DNA of 20,341 nt. It comes from Deltaproteobacteria bacterium. Lineage in GTDB: Bacteria; Desulfobacterota; Dissulfuribacteria; Dissulfuribacterales; UBA3076. Shown piece after piece: positions 14,941 to 20,341 of the stretch. The position numbers and the translations under genes are program-made. The stretch covers positions 1 to 20,341 of the forward strand of contig WTCF01000101.1 in NCBI GenBank assembly GCA_013138705.1. Direction: 5' to 3'. Each line of letters opens with the position of its first letter. Positions within the stretch are counted from its first letter, which is position 1. A model generated the notes under the pieces. That model was not told where the DNA came from. It was given only the letters and a program-made list of their open reading frames with translations, and made no database searches.

Positions 14941-15158
14941 GACGTTCACAGGTTATATTAAAAGATGAACGTCGAACATCGAACATCGAACGTCCAACGT
15001 CGAATGAAAAACAAACACCAAATGAGAAATAAAGGTTCAGGAATATTTGGTTGCTGTTTTTCCGACCTCCGACTTCTGACTTCTGGCTTCTGACCTCTGT
15101 TTCTTTATCTTTTCCCATTCAACATTCGATGTTGGACGTTCGATGTTCGATGTTCATT
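14941..15158. repeat. Composite heptamer-repeat element with 33-base inverted arms between convergent genes
   Basis: Left arm 14965-15006 is six tandem 7-base units of the TCGAACA type; right arm 15116-15157 is six units of the same family in opposite orientation. Positions 14974-15006 and 15123-15155 are inverted copies matching at 32 of 33 bases. Between them, 15061-15095 holds five units of a different heptamer (TCCGACC to TCTGACT type). Outside, GACGTTCA at 14941-14948 pairs perfectly with TGAACGTC at 14966-14973. The right arm encodes the C-terminus of thpR. Folded as RNA this could act as a terminator or processing hairpin for both converging genes, but no T-run supports an intrinsic terminator. 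Confidence 0.85.
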
Positions 15159-15716
15159 AGTCCATAAGGGGCATCTGACCAAAGGACTGTATAAAGGTCC
15201 ACGGGGAGTTAGCCGGCTTTTGTATACTATTACTTTTTCTACTGTAAAAGGCTCAATTACGATCTTATCCTTTAAAAATACCTCAAGAAGCCGTGAAAGC
15301 CTACGGGGAGAACGGACTCGTCCTACAGTCAGGTGAGGCGTAAAGGCACGGTCTTCCCGTGGGAAGCCCTTTTCCTCCAGGGCTGTTTCAATACTGTTTT
15401 GCAGTTTGCACAGAAGATCTGTTTCACCTCCGATTCCGATCCACAGTATCCGGGGCCGTCTAAGGTTTGGAAAAATGCCCGTACCATTTAAAAACAAAGA
15501 ACAACCCCTGTGAAGGCAACAGACCTCTTTGCAGGCAGCTATCACGCTCTCCTTACTTGATTCCTGAATTTCACCCAGAAATTTGAGTGTCAGGTGCATA
15601 TTGGACGGATAGATCCACCTCACATCCGCCTTGGCGGACTTCCACCGGCCCTGATGTTCTTCGAGTATCTTACGCTGTGTGCCCGGCAGGTCTATTGCCA
15701 GGAAAGTACGTACCAT
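15105..15716 (-). CDS. thpR: RNA 2',3'-cyclic phosphodiesterase (2'-5' RNA ligase family, ThpR/LigT)
   Basis: Opens 2',3'-cyclic phosphates on RNA and historically was assayed as a 2'-5' RNA ligase; cytosolic. 203 residues with the two catalytic HxTx motifs, H41-L-T43 (HLTLKFLGE) and H128-L-T130 (PHLTVGR), and the FLAIDLP opening expected of the family. The family usually ends near residue 185; here the last 17 residues (NEHRTSN onward) come from the inverted heptamer repeat. The ATG at 15716 lies within cinA, giving a 47-base overlap; the FLAIDLP opening directly after the start supports it, so coupled translation is likely. Last gene of the leftward series. Confidence 0.92.
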   Translation of the reverse strand: MVRTFLAIDLPGTQRKILEEHQGRWKSAKADVRWIYPSNMHLTLKFLGEIQESSKESVIAACKEVCCLHRGCSLFLNGTGIFPNLRRPRILWIGIGGETDLLCKLQNSIETALEEKGFPREDRAFTPHLTVGRVRSPRRLSRLLEVFLKDKIVIEPFTVEKVIVYKSRLTPRGPLYSPLVRCPLWTNEHRTSNVQHRMLNGKR

Positions 15717-16944
15717 AACTTAAATATAGTCTCAGCAAATCAAGAGCAGTTTCCGCTGCCAATGTCTGTATCATGTGTCTTGTTCCGGCAAATCGGAATT
15801 GCTCGGCTACTGTCCGTTCAGGGGTTGATAAAGCAATATGGACTGTGCCCACAGGCTTTTGAGTAGTACCTCCGGATGGACCGGCAATACCGGTAATAGC
15901 AAGACTATAGCCTGTACCGGCCAAGCGTTTTACACCATCTGCCATTTCCACGGCAGTCTGGGAACTCACTGCGCCATAGAGGGATAATGTCTCGCGAGAG
16001 ACCCCAAGGAGATCTTCCTTTGACTTGTTGCTATAGGTAATTATTCCCCTTTCAAACCACCCGGAACTGCCGGAAATGCTGGTCACCCGTTGGCTTACCA
16101 GACCACCTGTACATGACTCCGCAAGGGAAAGAACACCACCTTTTTCCAGCAGAAGTTTACCCACTATTTCCTCAAGAGTTTCATCATTGACGGCAACTAC
16201 ATGTTTGTCCAGCAGTTGTTTTATGGTGTTACATGCCATATGAAAAACTTCAGTAACTTTTTCCGGATTCAAGCCCTTTATAGTGGCAGTTACATTGACT
16301 TCGGGAAAGTTGGGATAATAACCAATGCTCAAGCCGTCCCGGCTGGATTCCAGCTTTTCAAAAAGGGCGTTTATCTCTGTCTCTGATAGGCCAAAGACTT
16401 TGAAGGTCTGCTGTCTTATATTTATTTTTTTGGAAATAAACTTGCTAAGCCTGGGGATAACCCGCTGAACCATGTGATCTTCCAACTCTCCAGGCACTCC
16501 CGGCAGAAAAAAAAGAGGGGTATCCTGGTGGACCAGGAGATATCCCGCAGCACGACCTTCGGGATTCAGGACTTCAGCACCTTCAGGTAACCAGGCCAAC
16601 TTTTCCGGCAAAAAAACAGGATTGACAAACCGCTGTTTCGCCCTCCTGATCTTCTCTAAAATCATCTCATTCAAGACCAGGGGACGCCCTAAGGCCTTGG
16701 CTGTCACCTCGTTTGTTATATCATCAGTAGTCGGACCAAGCCCGCCTGTGATGATAACGTATTCTGATCTCTTAATTGCTGCCAGCAGACATTCTTCAAT
16801 ATCATCGGGATCATCACCAATGGATGTGATCCGGGTCACCTGGCAACCAGCAAAAAAGAGCTTATTGGCTGCAAAGCTGGCAGTGGTATTTAATACCTTG
16901 CCGGATACAAGTTCATCTCCTATAGCTATAATTTCACCATGCAT
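15670..16944 (-). CDS. cinA: CinA-family protein (MoCF-biosynthesis-like domain plus PncC-type amidase)
   Basis: Two-domain CinA, 424 residues, normal length. The N-terminal part (about 1-170) is the molybdopterin-binding-like domain with AIGDELVSGKVLNT and TGGLGPTTDD; members of this type act as ADP-ribose or related pyrophosphatases. The C-terminal part (about 255-415) is the CinA/PncC domain with LSLAESCTGGL and the ITGIAGPSGGT loop, which in PncC deamidates nicotinamide mononucleotide in pyridine nucleotide recycling. It starts six bases after pgpA ends and overlaps thpR by 47 bases at its 3' end. The name comes from competence-inducible genes in Gram-positives; a competence role is not implied here. 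Confidence 0.95.
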   Translation of the reverse strand: MHGEIIAIGDELVSGKVLNTTASFAANKLFFAGCQVTRITSIGDDPDDIEECLLAAIKRSEYVIITGGLGPTTDDITNEVTAKALGRPLVLNEMILEKIRRAKQRFVNPVFLPEKLAWLPEGAEVLNPEGRAAGYLLVHQDTPLFFLPGVPGELEDHMVQRVIPRLSKFISKKINIRQQTFKVFGLSETEINALFEKLESSRDGLSIGYYPNFPEVNVTATIKGLNPEKVTEVFHMACNTIKQLLDKHVVAVNDETLEEIVGKLLLEKGGVLSLAESCTGGLVSQRVTSISGSSGWFERGIITYSNKSKEDLLGVSRETLSLYGAVSSQTAVEMADGVKRLAGTGYSLAITGIAGPSGGTTQKPVGTVHIALSTPERTVAEQFRFAGTRHMIQTLAAETALDLLRLYLSYGTYFPGNRPAGHTA

Positions 16945-16950
16945 GACTAA

Positions 16951-17442
16951 TTACCTTGAAAGTCCAAGAATTTCCATATAATCCCACAGTCTCCATGCCA
17001 AATTTGCCATTACGCCGGCTACAACATCATCAAGCACAATACCCCATCCCCCGGGGAAAGATTTATCTATATATCTTATTGGAAAAGGCTTCCAGATGTC
17101 AAAAAAACGAAAAAATATAAAAGCAACTATAATTAAAGAAGGTTCAAAGGGGGCGCCCGCAAGCGCCACTACCATGCCGGCCACTTCATCTATCACTATT
17201 TGAGACGGATCTTTATTTCCAAGTAAAAGCTCTGCCCTGCTTGAGATCCACACAGATATCAGGATAACAAATCCAAGAGAACATATTCCCATGGAAATTG
17301 GAAGATGACTGAATAGCCAGTGGAGAGGAATGCCCAGGAGACTTCCGAATGTACCCGGGGCAAAGGGGATCAACCCCAGAAATAGTCCGCTTGCCAGAAA
17401 TAGGACTAATCTATCTTTGAAATTCAAAATCTTGGGAGCCAC
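16951..17442 (-). CDS. pgpA: Phosphatidylglycerophosphatase A
   Basis: Inner-membrane enzyme that removes the phosphate from phosphatidylglycerophosphate to form phosphatidylglycerol. 163 residues, normal for the family. Seen are GLIPFAPGTFGSLLG near the N-terminus, the central IVIDEVAGM motif (residues about 84-92), the FRFFDIWKPFPIR motif and the C-terminal GGWGIVLDDVVAG segment with its paired Asp residues, all characteristic. Two or three hydrophobic helices lie between them. The start is GTG at 17440-17442 with no clear Shine-Dalgarno, 15 bases after the larC stop, so reinitiation from larC translation is plausible. cinA follows after six bases. Confidence 0.95.
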   Translation of the reverse strand: MAPKILNFKDRLVLFLASGLFLGLIPFAPGTFGSLLGIPLHWLFSHLPISMGICSLGFVILISVWISSRAELLLGNKDPSQIVIDEVAGMVVALAGAPFEPSLIIVAFIFFRFFDIWKPFPIRYIDKSFPGGWGIVLDDVVAGVMANLAWRLWDYMEILGLSR

Positions 17443-17457
17443 TTGCAGGAGCCAAAA

Positions 17458-18675
17458 TTAAGAGTGAGCGCCTGAATCTTGAGGCACGACAGATCCTTCT
17501 TCATCTATGAAATCTTCAACCGACACCTGGCTTACAGCCCGATAAACCGTACCTAAAGGGACATTGAACCGGCGTGCCACTTCTTTGCAGGTCTCGTACT
17601 CAGGAGAAATTGTGGACCGACCATCCGGCCTTGTGATCAATTTGGCTCGCACATTACCCCAGTTGGTTGGAACCATACCATTCCTTCTAGGCAAAATATA
17701 CCTCAGACACCTGTTCAGGCGTATCCCTGAAGTAGTGGATTCCTCAAAAAGCATCTTACTGAGGCTATGTTCATGACCAGGTGTGGTCAAGACTGTAATC
17801 TCAACACCTGGACGATTCTTTTTCATATGTATCGGACACATGACCACGTCCAGGGCACCTGCATCAAACAAGCGCTCCATCAGATACTCAAACCACTCAG
17901 GGTTCATATCATCAATATAACTCCTTAGCTCCACTACAACTGATTCCTTTCCCGATGACCGGTCTTCACCCAGCCAGATACGAAGGAGATTGGCCCATTG
18001 AGGTATATCCCTTGAACCCGCCCCATATCCGATTTTTTCCACTTTCATTTCGGGGAAGGTCCTGAAATGATCCGCCAGCCCCTTTATCAGGGCACCACCG
18101 GTTGGTGTAACAAGCTCCCACTCTCCATCCACCCCATAAATCGGTACATTTTTTAACAACTCAGCAGTGGCAGGGGCAGGCAAAGGTAGTCTGCCGTGTT
18201 CGCAATCTATCCATCCCCTGGCCACAGGAATGGGTGAGCAACAGATCTTTCCAACAGAAAAATGGTTTAAGCCGCTGATGGTCCCCACAATATCCACCAA
18301 TGTATCTACAGCCCCAATTTCATGGAAGTGGACCTCTTCTAATAAGCAGCCATGCACCTTGGCCTCAACCTGGGCAAGGAGATTAAATACCTTCAGGGAA
18401 AGCCGAATTATCCCGGGTTGCAGATCAGATTTTTCAAGAATTGCCTCCACATCCCGCAGGTTCTTGAATGGATGAGGTCCTGGTCCTGAGACCTTGACTT
18501 GAATGCCCTTTATACCTTTCCTTTTAACTCCCTGAACCTCAACTGCTGTATTCTCAAGGCCCAGCTTCTCCGGAAGGCACATTAATTCTTCCTCAGGCCA
18601 CCCTGCATCAATCAGGGCCCCTAAAAACATATCTCCGCTGATCCCTGAGAAACAATCAAGGAAAGCTTGCCGCAT
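17458..18675 (-). CDS. larC: Nickel-pincer cofactor biosynthesis protein LarC
   Basis: LarC is the CTP-dependent nickel insertase (cyclometallase) that completes the nickel-pincer nucleotide of lactate racemase and related enzymes. 405 residues in one uninterrupted frame, whereas in some bacteria it is read through a programmed frameshift as LarC1 and LarC2. Diagnostic motifs are DCFSGISGDM at residues 8-17, FHEIGAVDTLVDIVG and the ELVTPTGGALI segment, followed by the C-terminal nucleotide and metal-binding part with YIDDMNPEW. The ATG at 18673-18675 has AGGAG eight bases upstream. No larA, larB or larE is in the window, so the apoenzyme partner is unseen. Confidence 0.94.
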   Translation of the reverse strand: MRQAFLDCFSGISGDMFLGALIDAGWPEEELMCLPEKLGLENTAVEVQGVKRKGIKGIQVKVSGPGPHPFKNLRDVEAILEKSDLQPGIIRLSLKVFNLLAQVEAKVHGCLLEEVHFHEIGAVDTLVDIVGTISGLNHFSVGKICCSPIPVARGWIDCEHGRLPLPAPATAELLKNVPIYGVDGEWELVTPTGGALIKGLADHFRTFPEMKVEKIGYGAGSRDIPQWANLLRIWLGEDRSSGKESVVVELRSYIDDMNPEWFEYLMERLFDAGALDVVMCPIHMKKNRPGVEITVLTTPGHEHSLSKMLFEESTTSGIRLNRCLRYILPRRNGMVPTNWGNVRAKLITRPDGRSTISPEYETCKEVARRFNVPLGTVYRAVSQVSVEDFIDEEGSVVPQDSGAHS

Positions 18676-18696
18676 TTACGTCACTCCTGTAACCGT

Positions 18697-19416
18697 TCAT
18701 TCCTTAAGGCTATGTGTCTCCACCCACTGATAGATTCGCTCCCGGTAGTACAAGCTGGGTATCAATACCAGGAGGGTCAAAAACAAAATACTTATGAAGC
18801 CCTCTATGTTTTTATCATATGTATTGGCCCCTTGTAGTGTCAGAACCAGTGTTCCGGGCATACGGCCCAATATAACTATAACCAGAAAGGCCAACCACGG
18901 CATACGGCTCAGTCCCAGAAGATAACAAAGAAAATCCTTTGGGAATCCAGGAAGCAAGAACAATATATAGAAGATGAAAAGCCCCTGGTGCTCGACAAGA
19001 TGCTCAAACCTGTCGTATAAACGAGAACGGAGAAGCCACAATCTTACCAAGCGCCTAAACTGACGGGATATAAAAAAAGCAATTGCAGACCCCAGGGTAA
19101 GACCGAGTGTTGAGTAAAAAAAACCTGCCCACTTCCCAAATAGAAAACCCCCGATAAAACCAGTTGCCTCACCGGGAACAGGAGATATCACGACCTGAAG
19201 GGCCTGTAGTGAAATAAAGGCAAAAGGCGCCAAATGACCCAGAGAGAGAGCATATGCTCGTACAGACTCTCTATGTTCAAATGCCTGTAATAGACCACAC
19301 CAGAGAGACCATAGCTCATGCCTCCAGGTCCAGCAAAACCAAAAGATAAGAATCGAAATAAGGATAGCAAACCCCCAGACTCTGTGACCTAAAAGCCGTG
19401 GTTTGCCTATATTCAC
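18697..19416 (-). CDS. TVP38/TMEM64-family (VTT domain) membrane protein
   Basis: Inner-membrane protein of the SNARE-associated/VTT (DedA-like) superfamily, whose better-studied members are linked to lipid scrambling or transport; substrate here unknown. 239 residues with about five or six hydrophobic stretches (roughly 13-30, 62-80, 90-112, 145-165, 172-190, 205-222). The VTT core is visible as [16 protein letters not shown], a long [19 protein letters not shown] stretch and the later [16 protein letters not shown] motif. Start is GTG at 19416, overlapping the nadB TGA by four bases, with AAGGAA five bases upstream. Its place between nadB and larC with pgpA nearby suggests an envelope role in a mixed operon. 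Confidence 0.88.
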   Translation of the reverse strand: MNIGKPRLLGHRVWGFAILISILIFWFCWTWRHELWSLWCGLLQAFEHRESVRAYALSLGHLAPFAFISLQALQVVISPVPGEATGFIGGFLFGKWAGFFYSTLGLTLGSAIAFFISRQFRRLVRLWLLRSRLYDRFEHLVEHQGLFIFYILFLLPGFPKDFLCYLLGLSRMPWLAFLVIVILGRMPGTLVLTLQGANTYDKNIEGFISILFLTLLVLIPSLYYRERIYQWVETHSLKE

Positions 19417-20341
19417 GTTTCCTTTCGAAACCTTTGAATAATTGTATCTCTACGCCAGTTCCAGTCGTCTTTATAGGGATAGTCTATGGTGAAGTGCCCC
19501 CCCCTGCTCTCCTTTCGCTGACTGGCTGCAATAATGATGAGTTCCGCAACCTGTGCGAGGTTCCTCAGTTCTATAAAATCCCGGGTGAGGATATATTCCC
19601 AGTAGTGCTGCCGGATCTCTTCAAGAATCGGTGAAAGGCGCTGTCTGGCCAGTTTAAGTCTTTTTGTGCTGCGGACAATGCCGACATAATTCCACATCAG
19701 ACGCCGAATTACATCCCAATTATGAGAGATAAGAACCGCCTCTTTTAAATCCACAGCTCCTCTGGTTTCCCAGGGAGGCACTTGTGAAAATGATTTTTCC
19801 TTCAAACCAGGAAATATCTCACTGATCTTTAGAAAAGCCTGGTGAGCCACGACAAGGGCTTCAAGAAGGGAATTTGACGCAAGCCGATTGGCACCATGCA
19901 GACCAGTACATGCAGTTTCTCCCAAAGCGAAAAGGCCTTTAAGGTCTGTCTCTCCGTGGCTGTCAGTAATCACCCCTCCACACATATAGTGGGCCGCCGG
20001 CACAACCGGTATCGGCTCCTTAGTAATATCGATCCCAAAGCCCAGACAGGTCTCATAGATATTGGGAAAACGCTCCAGGATGAAATCAGCAGAACGGTGG
20101 CTAATATCCAGATATACACAATCCTTTCCACTATTCTTTAATTCAGTATCTATGGCCCTGGCGACTATATCTCTTCCGGCAAGCTCCTTCTGCTGAGGAT
20201 CATATTTCTCCATGAAGGGCCTGTATTCAGGGTCCAGCAGCCTGGCGCCCTCTCCCCTGAGCGCTTCTGATATAAGAAAATTTTTGGCCTTAGGATGATA
20301 AAGACACGTGGGATGGAACTGCACGAATTCCAGATTGGCAA
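19413..20341 (-). CDS. nadB: L-aspartate oxidase NadB (5' end beyond window)
   Basis: FAD enzyme making iminoaspartate from aspartate in the first step of de novo NAD synthesis, cytosolic. About 308 codons are in the window; the family is about 530-540 residues, so the N-terminal FAD-binding part lies beyond the right edge. Seen are [21 protein letters not shown], the RDIVARAID segment with the catalytic Arg, [13 protein letters not shown] with the active-site His, [26 protein letters not shown] and the C-terminal helical domain with [12 protein letters not shown] and the [12 protein letters not shown] closing motif. The close relative SdhA/FrdA is excluded by the PAAHYMCGG and [15 protein letters not shown] motifs and by the absence of SdhB. 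It leads the leftward operon by order. Confidence 0.95.
   Translation of the reverse strand, partial: ANLEFVQFHPTCLYHPKAKNFLISEALRGEGARLLDPEYRPFMEKYDPQQKELAGRDIVARAIDTELKNSGKDCVYLDISHRSADFILERFPNIYETCLGFGIDITKEPIPVVPAAHYMCGGVITDSHGETDLKGLFALGETACTGLHGANRLASNSLLEALVVAHQAFLKISEIFPGLKEKSFSQVPPWETRGAVDLKEAVLISHNWDVIRRLMWNYVGIVRSTKRLKLARQRLSPILEEIRQHYWEYILTRDFIELRNLAQVAELIIIAASQRKESRGGHFTIDYPYKDDWNWRRDTIIQRFRKET

Noticed and set aside
14965..15157. Heptamer arrays considered as a CRISPR array
   Set aside because: Units are seven bases with no spacers and in two opposite orientations; no cas genes are near.
19413..20341. Succinate dehydrogenase or fumarate reductase flavoprotein as an alternative for the right-edge gene
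   Set aside because: The PAAHYMCGG and [15 protein letters not shown] motifs and the C-terminal closing segment fit L-aspartate oxidase, and no SdhB/C genes follow.

Overview
The window reads as a piece of a Gram-negative bacterial chromosome, most likely from a deltaproteobacterium in the broad sense (Desulfobacterota, Myxococcota and relatives). Evidence for this: Pal, OmpH/Skp and an AMIN-domain amidase with an N-terminal TPR region; an MglA/MglB GTPase pair of the Myxococcus type; a CheW-like protein and a PilB/GspE ATPase downstream; and heptanucleotide repeats at gene 3' ends. This is inference from gene content; no rRNA or tRNA is present to anchor taxonomy. Coding density is high and no non-coding stretch exceeds about 245 bases.

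Left part (1-8866). A polyprenyl diphosphate synthase (quinone side chain), cut by the window edge, faces left. Divergent from it runs a rightward series: mutS (mismatch repair), a periplasmic TPR-AMIN-Amidase_3 cell-wall amidase, the outer-membrane lipoprotein Pal, a strong hairpin terminator, an OmpH/Skp chaperone and a full-length transketolase. Amidase, Pal and OmpH form an envelope and cell-division group.

Middle part (8901-14936). This is the most unusual section. A leftward HPt-like protein has Gln where the phosphorylated His should be. Across a 243-base divergent intergenic region are an MglB-like Roadblock protein, an MglA-like small GTPase six bases later, a 514-residue acidic protein with helical domains and a CheW-like C-terminus, and a PilB/GspE-type ATPase with an N-terminal TPR-like extension that overlaps its upstream neighbour by 8 bases. 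I read it as a candidate GTPase-controlled polarity module for a pilus or secretion motor, in which the chemotaxis-type parts have no kinase nearby.

Right part (15105-20341). A tightly packed leftward series, in transcription order: nadB (5' end missing), a TVP38/TMEM64 (VTT) membrane protein, larC, pgpA, cinA and thpR. Junctions are 4-base or 47-base overlaps or gaps of 6-21 bases, so this is probably one operon mixing NAD metabolism (NadB and the PncC-like domain of CinA), phospholipid synthesis (PgpA), nickel-pincer cofactor synthesis (LarC) and 2'-5' RNA ligase family chemistry (ThpR).

Short tandem arrays, period 7 (in one case 8), sit at or inside the 3' ends of four genes (amidase, ompH, the HPt-like gene, thpR). 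The largest is a composite element with 33-base inverted arms between the converging ATPase and thpR genes. In three cases the repeat has been read into the C-terminus of the protein.
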